From Candidatus Thiosymbion ectosymbiont of Catanema sp. Cochon2018 (lineage in GTDB: Bacteria; Pseudomonadota; Gammaproteobacteria; Chromatiales; Chromatiaceae), in NCBI GenBank assembly GCA_011392765.1, contig WYCW01000004.1, forward strand, positions 884,205 to 948,204: DNA of 64,000 nucleotides. Reading direction: 5' to 3'. Below the pieces are notes generated by a model. It was not told where the DNA came from. It worked only from the letters and a program-made list of their open reading frames with translations, and made no database searches. The position numbers were made by a program, and so were the translations under genes. This document shows, piece after piece, positions 48,175-58,237 of the stretch (its first letter is position 1; every line of letters begins with the position of its first letter).

Positions 48175-49737
48175 ATGTCAACAACCCCCAGCATCGAGAT
48201 CCTCGACACCACCCTGCGGGACGGCGAGCAGACCCACGGGGTATCCTTCTCCCCGGCGGAGAAGACCAACATCGGCAAGATGCTCTTGGAGCTGGTGCGG
48301 GTGGACCGGATCGAAGTGGCCTCCGCCCGGGTGTCCAGGGGCGAGATCGAGGCCGTAGCCGGCATCGTCGACTGGGCGCAGGAAGCAGGACTGGCCGACC
48401 GGGTAGAAGTGCTCGGATTCATCGATCATGGAAAGAGCGTGGACTGGATCCTCGAGGCCGGTGGGCAGGTAATCAACCTGCTGGCCAAAGGCAGCGAGAA
48501 GCACTGCCGGCACCAGCTCGGCAAGACCCTGGACGAGCACCTGCACGACCTGCGCGTGAATATCGAGCTCGCCCGCGAGAAGGGCCTGGCCGTCAACCTC
48601 TACCTGGAGGACTGGTCGAACGGCTACCGCGACAATCCAGACTATGTCTACCAGTTGGTGGACCGGCTCGCCGACACGGGCGTCGGCCACTTCATGCTCC
48701 CGGACACCTTGGGCGTCATGACCCCGGACCGGGTTTCCAGCGCCCTGACGGACATGATCCGGCGCTTTCCCCACCTCGAGTTCGACTTCCATCCCCACAA
48801 CGACTATGGATTGGCCACGGCCAACGTGATCGCGGCCACCCAGGCAGGTGCGGCGGCGGTCCATTGCACCGTCAATTGCCTGGGGGAACGGGCCGGGAAC
48901 GCCTCCCTGGCGGAGGTCGTGGTCAATCTGCGTGACCAGCTCGGGTTGGACTTGAGGATCGACGAGACCCACCTGGTTCGGGTCAGCGAACTGATCGAAC
49001 ACTTCTCGGGCAAGCGCACCGCCAACAACACCCCCATCGTGGGCGAGGACGTCTTCACCCAGACCGCAGGCATTCATGCCGACGGCGACCACAAGGCCAG
49101 CCTCTACCATACCCGGCTGAGCCCGGAGCGCTTTGAACGCAGGCGTCGCTACGCCCTGGGCAAGCTCGCGGGCAAGGCCTCCCTGCTCAAGAACCTGGAA
49201 CGCCTCGATATCAGCCTCTCGGAGGAAGACCAGCGCAAGGTGCTCCAGAGGGTCATAGAGCTCGGGGACTCCAAGAAGAGCATCACCAGCGATGACCTGC
49301 CCTTCATCATCGCCGAGGTCCTCGAAGGCAAGGACTACAACCATGTGGAGCTGCTCTCATGCACCGTCACCAGCAGCCTGGGCCAGCAATCTATCGCCAA
49401 TATTCGTCTCCGGCTGCAGGGCGAGGACTTGACCGCCGACGGCAGCGGCAATGGCGGTTTCGATGCCTTCGCTGTGGCGATTGCCAAGATCTGGAAGAAA
49501 AAGGGATTTACCCCACCCAAACTGTTGGATTATGAGGTGCGGATCCCCAAGGGCGGCTCCTCCGACGCCCTGACCGAGTGCATCATCACTTGGCGGATTG
49601 GCGAGACCGGCGAGGTCCGCACCCGTGGTGTGCACGGCGATCAAGTGTTCGCGGCCATCAATGCCACCCTGCGGGTGCTGAACCTGCAGATACAACGGTC
49701 CCTGCAGCAGTCACGGTCCACCGACCCCGTTGCCTGA
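48175..49737 (+). CDS. 2-isopropylmalate synthase/homocitrate/citramalate synthase family protein
   Basis: IEILDTTLRDGEQTHGVSFSPAEKTNI...DFHPHNDYGLATANVIAATQAGA...TVNCLGERAGNASL; C-terminal LeuA-type regulatory domain. Confidence 0.93.
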   Translation: MSTTPSIEILDTTLRDGEQTHGVSFSPAEKTNIGKMLLELVRVDRIEVASARVSRGEIEAVAGIVDWAQEAGLADRVEVLGFIDHGKSVDWILEAGGQVINLLAKGSEKHCRHQLGKTLDEHLHDLRVNIELAREKGLAVNLYLEDWSNGYRDNPDYVYQLVDRLADTGVGHFMLPDTLGVMTPDRVSSALTDMIRRFPHLEFDFHPHNDYGLATANVIAATQAGAAAVHCTVNCLGERAGNASLAEVVVNLRDQLGLDLRIDETHLVRVSELIEHFSGKRTANNTPIVGEDVFTQTAGIHADGDHKASLYHTRLSPERFERRRRYALGKLAGKASLLKNLERLDISLSEEDQRKVLQRVIELGDSKKSITSDDLPFIIAEVLEGKDYNHVELLSCTVTSSLGQQSIANIRLRLQGEDLTADGSGNGGFDAFAVAIAKIWKKKGFTPPKLLDYEVRIPKGGSSDALTECIITWRIGETGEVRTRGVHGDQVFAAINATLRVLNLQIQRSLQQSRSTDPVA

Positions 49738-49857
49738 TGCGGCGCCTTGTCTGCGCTTGTGTTTTGCACGTCCCAGCAGGGCGAGCGCGTATAAATTTCT
49801 TTTCGATCAAGAAATTGCTTCCGGTTTCCAGTCGCCGGCACGAGGTTGGGCAAAGGT

Positions 49858-50035
49858 GTAGGATGTGGTGAGCGCGGTTGATCGTTCAGGATGGCATCAC
49901 GAGGAGGCGCGAACCGCATCTTTGGACGGTGGTGTGTCCGACATCTGTCCACTGAGTCCATGTTGCCCATAGTGGTTGCCTCGAAGCTTGCGGTTCCCAC
50001 CATGGACCACATGGACTGAGTGGACAACATGGACG
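49858..50035. repeat. dispersed repeats (inverted copies at ~6242-6306 and 19540-19680)
   Basis: gtaggatgtggtgagcgcggttgatcgttcaggatggca...; tggacggtggtgtgtccgacatctgtccactgagtccatgttg... Confidence 0.75.
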
Positions 50036-50306
50036 CGGAGCCTCGCTGGTTTTGATCGCCTCCGAATCTTCTGTATACTTATTCGTTCAGCTGAAAGGGG
50101 GCTTGAAAAGCCCCGCCGTGGGATTTTTCGATGCTCGAAGCCGAAAGCGTACTTCTGACTTGTTTCATCCCAATCAGTGACCGATTGAAGAGGGGGACAT
50201 CTCTACCCTACGCGGGTATCTCCGATTTTTCGAGGGTGCCCTGAAGTCAAATAACTCCTTGCCTTACCGCGGCGGCGGGAGGCTAATCGAGCCGAAAGGA
50301 GCTTTC

Positions 50307-50714
50307 ATGCGACACTACGAAGTGGTTTTTCTGGTGCATCCCGGCCAGAGCGAGCAAGTGCCCGCCATGATCGAGCGTTACCGGAGCAATCTCGAAGAAC
50401 GCGGCGGTATCATCCATCGCCTGGAGGACTGGGGGCGACGCCAGCTCGCCTATCCGATCAACAAAGTCCACAAGGCCCATTACGTCCTGATGAACCTCGA
50501 GTGCGATCAGGAGGCGCTGGACGAGCTCGAGCGGGCGTTCCGTTTCAACGATGCAGTGCTGCGCAACCTGATCGTGCGCCGGGAGCGAGCCGTTACCGAG
50601 GCATCACCCCTGGCCAAGTCGGCGGAGGAGCGGGAGCAGTCCGAGGGTTCTTCCGGCAAGGAGCCGAAGGCGCGCGAGCGCGAGGCTAGGGTGCAGGATA
50701 GGGTAGAGGACTAA
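50307..50714 (+). CDS. rpsF: 30S ribosomal protein S6
   Basis: [63 protein letters not shown]. Confidence 0.97.
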   Translation: MRHYEVVFLVHPGQSEQVPAMIERYRSNLEERGGIIHRLEDWGRRQLAYPINKVHKAHYVLMNLECDQEALDELERAFRFNDAVLRNLIVRRERAVTEASPLAKSAEEREQSEGSSGKEPKAREREARVQDRVED

Positions 50715-50729
50715 GGGTCGGAGGTTTTC

Positions 50730-50954
50730 ATGTCGCGTTTTTTTCGCCGCAAGCGTTATTGCCAATTTACCGCCGAGGGTATTACCGAAATCGACTACAA
50801 GGACCTGAACATGCTCAAGTCCTACATCAGCGAGTCCGGTAAGATCGTGCCCAGTCGCATAACCGGCACCTCGGCCAAGTATCAGCGCCAACTGACCCAG
50901 GCCATCAAGCGGGCACGTTACCTGGCCCTGCTGCCTTATACTGACGGTCACTGA
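50730..50954 (+). CDS. rpsR: 30S ribosomal protein S18
   Basis: [74 protein letters not shown]. Confidence 0.98.
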   Translation: MSRFFRRKRYCQFTAEGITEIDYKDLNMLKSYISESGKIVPSRITGTSAKYQRQLTQAIKRARYLALLPYTDGH

Positions 50955-51088
50955 TTTTCAGGTCCGCACATGAATGCAAATAAACACAAATAAGGCAAAT
51001 TGTTTTGTTTTTAATTTGCGTCCATTCGCGTTCATTTGCGGACTGAAATCGTGTTTCCGTTACCGAATTCTTAACAAGGCGGTATTCG

Positions 51089-52000
51089 GTGCAGTCGCTG
51101 GCGAGCTTTGCCATGCGTGGCCGCTCCCAGGCCGCGTTGGTTGTGGCGGCGTCCGCCGTGTTGTCGCTTCTCTTGCCCCTGGTCGGATTGATCAGCTCGG
51201 CGACCGTTGCGCTGGTGACGCTGCGCAAGGGTGCCGGCGAAGGCCTGTTCGTGACCGCCTTTGCCGGGCTCGCCGGCGGATTGCTGACCTTTGCCGTCCT
51301 GGGAAGACCACTGCTGGCCATCGGTTTCGTACTGATCCTGTGGCTGCCGCTCTGGGTATTGGGGGTGGTGCTGCGCCGGACTCGGTCGCTGGCGCTGACG
51401 GTTCAGTTGGCCGCCTTGTCCGGCTTGCTGATCCTGGTGGGAATTCGCCTGCTGACGGCGGACCCGACTGTCTCTTGGATGGAACTGCTGGAGCCGCTAC
51501 GCCGGGGTCTGGTCGAGGGCAACGTTATTGAGGCCACTGAAAGCGAGCAGATGATGGCCCAGATCGCTCGCTGGATGACAGGCGCGTTCGCCACGGCTTT
51601 CTACTTCCAGCTCCTGCTGGCCCTGTTCATCGGGCGTTGGTGGCAGGCGTTGCTCTACAACCCGGGCGGTTTCGGTGCCGAGTTTCGCGCCTTTCGGGTA
51701 CGCTCCGAGGTGGGTTACGCGGCCCTGGGGCTGGCAATCGTGGTCCTGCTGCTGGACGAGGCCATGTGGGCGGCCGAGCTCTTGCTGCTGGCGGTGCCCC
51801 TGTTCTTTCTGCAGGGCGTGGCGATTGTGCATAGCCTGGTTCATGCCTATTCCCTGCATCGTGGATGGCTGATCGGATTCTACGTGTTGCTGTTGCTGAT
51901 CGCGCCCCACGCCGAGATCTTGGTTGCCGGGGTCGGCTTCCTGGATAGCTGGGTCGATCTGCGGGCACGGGTCGCTGCCCGAAAAGGGGGCCAAGACTAG
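51089..52000 (+). CDS. DUF2232 family membrane protein
   Basis: located between rpsR and rplI; hydrophobic 303 aa. Confidence 0.8.
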   Translation: MQSLASFAMRGRSQAALVVAASAVLSLLLPLVGLISSATVALVTLRKGAGEGLFVTAFAGLAGGLLTFAVLGRPLLAIGFVLILWLPLWVLGVVLRRTRSLALTVQLAALSGLLILVGIRLLTADPTVSWMELLEPLRRGLVEGNVIEATESEQMMAQIARWMTGAFATAFYFQLLLALFIGRWWQALLYNPGGFGAEFRAFRVRSEVGYAALGLAIVVLLLDEAMWAAELLLLAVPLFFLQGVAIVHSLVHAYSLHRGWLIGFYVLLLLIAPHAEILVAGVGFLDSWVDLRARVAARKGGQD

Positions 52001-52214
52001 CGAGGCTTCGCCTCAGACCGACGAGGCGTGACCAACCGCACCGAAGAACCACGGATGAACACGGATAAACACGGATTGTGATCCGTGTTTATCCGTGTCT
52101 GCCTCCGTGGTTCAAAGGATTTGCGATTCCTGCCCAACAAGAGGCAGAACTATTTTTATGCAGCGCACAAACTTGACTCATTTGTAAAGATGTGGGTCCC
52201 TCAAGGGACTCTAG
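51997..52214 (+). repeat. CTAG-bounded modular element, CACGGATAAA hairpin cargo
   Basis: ctagcgaggcttcgcctcagaccgacgaggcgtgaccaaccgcaccg...gtgggtccctcaagggactctag. Confidence 0.88.
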
Positions 52215-52380
52215 CGAGGCTGCGCCTCAGACCGACGAGTCGCTATGGACAAGAACCACGAATGCACACGAATCGACACGAATTGTGATTTGTGTTTATT
52301 CGTGTCCATTCGTGGTTTGTCGATCGTGCACACAAAACTCGACTCATTTGCAAAAGTTCGAGGCAGTCTAGGAATCCTAG
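52211..52380 (+). repeat. CTAG-bounded modular element, CACGAATNNA hairpin cargo; shares CTAG with the previous copy
   Basis: ctagcgaggctgcgcctcagaccgacgagtcgc...gcagtctaggaatcctag. Confidence 0.82.
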
Positions 52381-52528
52381 GGAGCGTTCTCAATCGAGCC
52401 AAATCCACGTAGCGCAGGCGTCCCGCCTGCCGGAACGCGGGGCCTCACCCGCGGGTGCAGGCGAGACGCCTGCGCTATGTACCTGTCGTTGATTTTTGCG
52501 ATGACCCAGATCAATTGAGAACGTCCTC
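52380..52528. mobile_element. 149-bp IS630-like MITE (TA target) with GTAGCGCAGGCGTC hairpin
   Basis: TA-gggagcgttctcaatcgagcc...tcaattgagaacgtcctc-TA. Confidence 0.8.
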
Positions 52529-52680
52529 TAGTACACCTGCGTATAAAATCTGGAAACAACATTTAAGAACCACGAATGAACATGAATCCTCATTCGTGTA
52601 AATTCGTGTCCATTCGTGGTTCAAGATGAGAGTTGCTTGCATTGATGTTTCCGTGCTGCAATCGCTATGGGGGTACCCAA

Positions 52681-53130
52681 GTGGAAGTGATTCTGTTGAA
52701 AAAGGTTGGCCACCTGGGCAACCTGGGAGAAAAGGTCTCGGTGCGCGCCGGTTACGGTCGTAACTATCTGATCCCATCGGGCTTTGCGGTGCCGGCGACC
52801 GCGGCCAATCTGGAGTCGTTCGAAGCCCGGCGTGCCGAGTTGGAACGGGCGGCTATGGAAAGCCTGGCCGCGGCCGTGTCCCGCCAAGAGCGGCTCGAGA
52901 GTCTGACCGTAAAGGTAGCGCGTAAGGCCGGCGACGAGGGCAAGCTGTTCGGCTCCGTCGGTACCCAGGACATCGCCGTCGCGGTGCAGGAGATGGGGAT
53001 AGCACTGGAGCGGCAAGAGGTTCGCCTCCCCGAAGGCCCATTCCGCGCCACTGGCGAGTACGAAGTAACACTCCACCTCCATGCGGATATAGACGCCACC
53101 ATCAGACTCCAGGTCATCCCCGAGAAGTGA
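52681..53130 (+). CDS. rplI: 50S ribosomal protein L9
   Basis: VEVILLKKVGHLGNLGEKVSVRAGYGRNYLIPSGFAVPATAANLESFEARRAELE. Confidence 0.97.
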   Translation: MEVILLKKVGHLGNLGEKVSVRAGYGRNYLIPSGFAVPATAANLESFEARRAELERAAMESLAAAVSRQERLESLTVKVARKAGDEGKLFGSVGTQDIAVAVQEMGIALERQEVRLPEGPFRATGEYEVTLHLHADIDATIRLQVIPEK

Positions 53131-53667
53131 CCCTATAATCGTTTAGCCCCCTTTTTTAGCCGCAAATAAACGCAAATCGGAGCCGATCCAATTTGCGTCC
53201 ATTTGCGTTTAGGGCACTTTGAAAAATGCGATTTCCGTCAACGGCACGCATGAATAATCAATGGCTTAGAGTCGCTTAATTGGTGAAAACGCCTATTTTT
53301 CAAGGTGCCCTTTATTTGCGGCAAAAAACAAAGGCTCTTTCTGGATTCCGGACTGTTACTGTCCTCCACCTCCGGTGCGACCGTAGGGTGGGCTGTGCCC
53401 ACCGACCGGGCCTCCAGTCGCCGGCTGCCCCGTTCATTGATGCGGTTCACCGCCTACCTGCCCCGCCTGCCTGTCCCGTCCATGGAACGGCAGACAGGTC
53501 CCTGGGGCGGTACCTGCCTGCCGGCAGGCAGGGGCAGGCGCTCACCGCACCATAACAAAAAGACTACGAATCACACGAATCGATGCGAATATTCCCATGG
53601 GCACAAAGAACTCTATTCGCGCGGATTCGCGTGATTCGTAGTTTTCCTTAGCATCATTGAAGGGGCT

Positions 53668-56600
53668 ATGTGGGCCATGTCAGAACCGGACATCCCCCCC
53701 TTTCCCGAAGATAGCGTCCCTGGGGCCGAGTCGGCGCCGGCCGTTCCCGCCTATCCCGAGGAGGCCGCCTACGGGACCGAGAACCTGCGGGTTCCCCCCC
53801 ATTCCATCCAGGCGGAACAGTCCCTGCTTGGCGGCCTGATGCTCGATAACGAGACCTGGGACAAGATCGCGGACAAGGTAGCGGCGGGTGATTTCTACCG
53901 CCGTGAGCACCGCCTGATTTTCGAGGCGATCATACGACTGGTGGATGGCGACCAGCCCTTCGACGTCGTCACCCTGGCGGAGACCCTGGAGCGAACCGGA
54001 AATCTCGAGGATGCGGGCGGTCTCCCATACCTGGGTTCCATTGCCAAGGATACCCCGAGCGCAGCCAATGCGGTGGCCTATGCCAAGATCGTGCGCTTCA
54101 ACTCGGTGCTGCGGCAGCTCATTCACGCGGGCACGGAGATTGCCGATCTGGCCTACAATCCGGGGGATCGACCGGACAATGAGATCCTCGACGAGGCGGA
54201 GCGGCGGGTATTCGAGATCGCCGAGCAATTGGCGCGCGGTGGCGGTTTTAAGGAAATCAAATCGCTCCTGGTCACGGCCATCGATCGTATCGATCGGCTC
54301 TACAACAGCGATCAGCAGATTACCGGGCTAGCGACGGGGTTCCCGGATTTCGATGAGAAGACCTCGGGGCTCCAGAACTCGGACCTGATTATCGTCGCGG
54401 GCCGGCCTTCGATGGGGAAGTGTGTTCAGGCCGACACCGAAATCCTGCTGGAAGACGGCAGCCTGGAGACGATAGAAACCATCTGCCGCCGCAAGCGCGC
54501 ACGTCTCCTGTCGTTGGATCGGCACTGGAAGCTCGGACTGACTTCCCCTGTGGCCTATGTCGACGATGGAAAAAAACCGGTCTTTCGCATAACGACGCGC
54601 TTGGGGCGATCCATCGAGACCACCGCTACTCACCCCTATTGCACACCTTCCGGATGGCGGCCACTGGCGGAGTTGGCGGTCGGGCAACCCATTGCAGTCC
54701 CGCGGAGATTGCCCGTATTCGGCACCGAGAGCATGGAGGAATGCCGGATAAAGCTGTTGGCGTACCTGCTGGGTGACGGCGCCTTGACCCGATCCGCACC
54801 GAGGTTCACCAATCGGAACCCACGCATTCAGGCAGATTTTACCGCTGCCGTCGAGTCTTTTGGTGGGGTACGCGCTACCTTGCGAGAAAGACATGACCGG
54901 ACGCCGGATATCCTCATCGCGGCAGACGGGTCCCGGATCCAGGAAAACCGTCGCCGGTTTGCGGCCCGCCTGCGCAGAACGCTCGACGCATCACCCTACT
55001 CCGATCGCCGATTCGCTTACGCCATCGGCGCGTCCGCGGCGAGTGTCTGCAACTGGACTAGTACTTCGTTTCTTCATATTTTGCATATATCCCGTAGGGT
55101 GGGCTGTGCCCACCATCTGGGCTGTGCCCACCATCTGGGCTGTGCCCACCATCTAGGCACAGTATCGGTGGGCGTAGCCCACCCTACGGATTTGAGCATG
55201 AAAAATAAGGTGAAACGGGGTACTAGGGGCAACACGATTCCGGGAGAAACCCTGTATCGTAAGATCTGTGCCTTTTTCGACACTGAGGATGGTACTTGGC
55301 TGCCCGCGGGGCGCGACAGTGCAGCCAAGAACACACCGAACCCCCTCACCCGTTGGCTCGGCGAACTGGGCGTCTGGGGCAGAGATGCGCACACCAAGTC
55401 CATCCCGGATTGTGTGTTCCGTCTGCCCCGGACCCGGCTCGCACTCTTCATCAATCGTCTCTTTGCCACCGACGGTTGGGCGAGCCTGCTCGCAAACGGT
55501 CAAGCGCAGCTGGGCTATGCGTCGGTCAGCGAACGCCTGATACATCAGCTACAACACCTCCTGTTGCGGTTCGGAATCATCGCCAAGCTGCGTAACCGGA
55601 CAGTTACGAACGGCGGAAAAGAGTTCATCGCATTCCAACTCGATATTACGGATGCCGAATCCATCCGAGCCTTCGTATCGGAGATCGGAATCTTCGGTAA
55701 GGAAGATGCGCTATCTCGGGTAACGGACGCAATCACCAAAAAACGCTATCAGACGAACTGCGATCTGATTCCCCTCGAATTCTGGGACCAAATCGCCGGT
55801 ACTAAAGGAGATGAGCCCTGGAGCCGCCTCGCAAAACGCGCAGGTTTGGCTGGTACGAGCAATATCCATGTGGGCCGACGTTCACTCAGCCGGTCGCGGC
55901 TCGGGCGTCCGGCGATGGCCTTGGGGGATCGAGACCTGGCAGATCCGGCGACCAGCGATGTCTATTGGGACGAAATCAGGGCCATCCGGTATGTGGGACA
56001 TAAACAGGTCTATGACCTCACGATCCCCGACACGCATAACTTCGTTGCCAATGACATCTGCGTACACAACACCGCCTTTGCGATGAACATCGCGGAGAAC
56101 GTGTCGGTAGAGACGCAGCGCCCGGTGGCCGTATTCAGCATGGAGATGCCGGGGGAGGCCTTGGCCATGCGCATGATGTCGTCGCTGGGTCGGATCGATC
56201 AGCACCGGGTACGCACGGGCAAGCTGGAAGAAGACGAATGGCCGCGCCTGACCTCGTCCGTGAACATCCTGTCCAAGACCAAGCTATTCATCGACGATAC
56301 ACCGGCCCTGTCGCCGACCGAGGTGCGCGCCCGCGCGCGCCGCTTGAAACGCGAGCACGACGACCTGGCGATGATCGTCATCGACTACCTGCAACTGATG
56401 CAGGCCCCCGAGGCACGCGAGAATCGGGTGGCGGAGATCTCGGCTATTTCACGGTCCTTAAAAGCACTGGCCAAGGAACTCGACATTCCCGTCGTCGCCC
56501 TGTCCCAGCTCAACCGCAGCCTGGAGCAGCGACCCAACAAGCGGCCCATCATGTCGGATCTGAGGGAATCGGGCGCCATCGAGCAGGACGCAGACCTGAT

Positions 56601-56778
56601 CGCGTTCATCTACCGGGATGAGGTCTATAACGAAGACAGCCCCGACAAGGGCATCGCCGAAATCATCATCGCCAAGCAGCGCAACGGCCCCATCGGGACC
56701 ATCCGGCTCACCTTCCTCGGCAAATACACCAAGTTCGAGAACTACATCGCCGATGTCTATCAGGAACAGGGTTATTGA
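53668..56778 (+). CDS. dnaB: replicative DNA helicase DnaB with intein
   Basis: PHSIQAEQSLLGGLMLDNETWDKIADKV...IIVAGRPSMGK|...|TAFAMNIAENVSVETQRPVAVFSMEMPGEALAMRM... Confidence 0.98.
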   Translation: MWAMSEPDIPPFPEDSVPGAESAPAVPAYPEEAAYGTENLRVPPHSIQAEQSLLGGLMLDNETWDKIADKVAAGDFYRREHRLIFEAIIRLVDGDQPFDVVTLAETLERTGNLEDAGGLPYLGSIAKDTPSAANAVAYAKIVRFNSVLRQLIHAGTEIADLAYNPGDRPDNEILDEAERRVFEIAEQLARGGGFKEIKSLLVTAIDRIDRLYNSDQQITGLATGFPDFDEKTSGLQNSDLIIVAGRPSMGKCVQADTEILLEDGSLETIETICRRKRARLLSLDRHWKLGLTSPVAYVDDGKKPVFRITTRLGRSIETTATHPYCTPSGWRPLAELAVGQPIAVPRRLPVFGTESMEECRIKLLAYLLGDGALTRSAPRFTNRNPRIQADFTAAVESFGGVRATLRERHDRTPDILIAADGSRIQENRRRFAARLRRTLDASPYSDRRFAYAIGASAASVCNWTSTSFLHILHISRRVGCAHHLGCAHHLGCAHHLGTVSVGVAHPTDLSMKNKVKRGTRGNTIPGETLYRKICAFFDTEDGTWLPAGRDSAAKNTPNPLTRWLGELGVWGRDAHTKSIPDCVFRLPRTRLALFINRLFATDGWASLLANGQAQLGYASVSERLIHQLQHLLLRFGIIAKLRNRTVTNGGKEFIAFQLDITDAESIRAFVSEIGIFGKEDALSRVTDAITKKRYQTNCDLIPLEFWDQIAGTKGDEPWSRLAKRAGLAGTSNIHVGRRSLSRSRLGRPAMALGDRDLADPATSDVYWDEIRAIRYVGHKQVYDLTIPDTHNFVANDICVHNTAFAMNIAENVSVETQRPVAVFSMEMPGEALAMRMMSSLGRIDQHRVRTGKLEEDEWPRLTSSVNILSKTKLFIDDTPALSPTEVRARARRLKREHDDLAMIVIDYLQLMQAPEARENRVAEISAISRSLKALAKELDIPVVALSQLNRSLEQRPNKRPIMSDLRESGAIEQDADLIAFIYRDEVYNEDSPDKGIAEIIIAKQRNGPIGTIRLTFLGKYTKFENYIADVYQEQGY
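54421..56070 (+). other. intein in DnaB Walker A (~550 aa, LAGLIDADG-type)
   Basis: N-terminal CVQADTEILLEDGS, block B TTATHPYCTPSGW, motifs KLLAYLLGDGAL and LFINRLFATDGWA, C-terminal VYDLTIPDTHNFVANDICVHN|T. Confidence 0.96.
55061..55223. mobile_element. 163-bp MITE inserted in frame inside the intein, TA duplication
   Basis: C-TA-gtacttcgtttcttcatattttgcat...atgaaaaataaggtgaaacggggtac-TA-G; same family as 13092-13547. Confidence 0.9.
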
Positions 56779-57159
56779 TCCGAGTGCGGATACCCTCGGC
56801 TACCGATGACATTGAGAGGCGGTCTAAAAAATCAAGGTGCCTTGGTCTTGACTGCTTGCCGAAGAATTCAGCCGCGAATGAACGCAAATGGAGATCACTT
56901 CTTAAATTTGCGTCTATGTGGTATATAAAGCGTTTTGGCGTACTTAAACACGGCGACTCGCCGTCTACTACCTGTTAGGCCTGCTAGTGGATGCACGTTT
57001 GTGAATGAGCATTGAGGGAAGGCTTGTGAAGAATTCTATCGACAGAGCACTTACTTCGCTTGTGGTGGTTCCGCCAGAATATTTTAGGTTTAAGACAGTT
57101 GACAACAACAGCGTATGCGCACGACCGTATACTCTGCAACAGCTTCGTGGAGGTAGACT

Positions 57160-58236
57160 ATGAATAGATTAATGGATTATCCGAGGGTTGTGCTCGCAGC
57201 TTGGCAGCGCGCTTTTGTATATTTCATTTCGCTGACATGGCTGCGGGGCATCATCGAGCTGATACGGCATCTGGTTGAAATCTACAGGCGCTTTGAAAGG
57301 CTGAAGGAACGCCGGAGAGGCCGAGAACCGGGGTGTCCACCAAAATGCGGCCGGGTGCCAGCGGACGTATACCGGCGCGCCGACCCGATGATCTATTCGC
57401 AACGCCATTTGATGGAGCAGGGCCTTGCTGTCACCTGGAACAATCCGGACATACAGCTTTTCGAGAACGGCCAGCCGGTCAGTTCGTCGCAGCTCAAGCC
57501 CAACACCGATTACGAGGTCCGTGCAACCATCTGGAACAACTCAACGCGAGCCCCCGCGGTGGGAGTGGGGATTGAATTCTACTACCACGATTTTGGTATC
57601 GGCCCGGTGCCGATCGCTATTGGCAGCGATACGGTAACGCTGCCTGTCAAGGGCGCGCCGGGCCATCCGGCTATGGCGACGACGGTCTGGCGCACGCCCG
57701 ATGCGCCCGGGCATTACTGTCTGAAGGTGCAGCTGCACTGGGCCGACGATGTGAATCCCAAGAACAACCTTGGGCAGGAGAACACCAATGTGAGTGCTGC
57801 GCAATCACCGGCGAAGTTTACCTTCCCGGTGCGCAACGAAGATGTAGTGCGTCGGCTCCTGCGTCTGATTGCCGATGCCTACGAGATCCCACGACCGATC
57901 GACTGCAAGGACCGGCCCACGCAAGCCCACAGCAACAAGCAACACCCGCAATTTGCCAAGCTCCCTACGTTCCGACTGGCCACCGAGGAAGAGGCCGACT
58001 GGGCATTTGCGCGCGCGCGCCACGGACCGGCGGCACATCCGGTTCCGGTGGGTTGGACGGTCGCGATCGAACCCGACACGCTTGATCTGGATGCTGGCGA
58101 GACCCGCGAAGTCAAAATCTCGGTCACTCCGCCGGAAGGCTGGGAAGGCTGTCAGGCGATAAACGTGAATGCGTTGAAGGGCGACGATCCGGTTGGCGGG
58201 GTAACCCTTTATATAACTAGAACCGGAGGATCTTGA
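57160..58236 (+). CDS. hypothetical protein with CARDB/Ig-like segments
   Basis: PDIQLFENGQPVSSSQLKPNTDYEVRATIWNNSTRAPAVGVGIEFYYHDFGIGP...GHYCLKVQLHWADDVNPKNNLGQENTNV. Confidence 0.65.
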   Translation: MNRLMDYPRVVLAAWQRAFVYFISLTWLRGIIELIRHLVEIYRRFERLKERRRGREPGCPPKCGRVPADVYRRADPMIYSQRHLMEQGLAVTWNNPDIQLFENGQPVSSSQLKPNTDYEVRATIWNNSTRAPAVGVGIEFYYHDFGIGPVPIAIGSDTVTLPVKGAPGHPAMATTVWRTPDAPGHYCLKVQLHWADDVNPKNNLGQENTNVSAAQSPAKFTFPVRNEDVVRRLLRLIADAYEIPRPIDCKDRPTQAHSNKQHPQFAKLPTFRLATEEEADWAFARARHGPAAHPVPVGWTVAIEPDTLDLDAGETREVKISVTPPEGWEGCQAINVNALKGDDPVGGVTLYITRTGGS

Positions 58237-58237
58237 G

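Noticed and set aside
48178-49344. 388-aa minus-strand ORF opposite the isopropylmalate/citramalate synthase-like gene
   Set aside because: Antisense shadow ORF.
55074-55180. Triplicated gggctgtgcccaccatct as a candidate CRISPR or protein repeat domain
   Set aside because: 18-bp duplication inside a MITE; only three units, no spacers, and the peptide CAHHLG is a by-product of the in-frame insertion.
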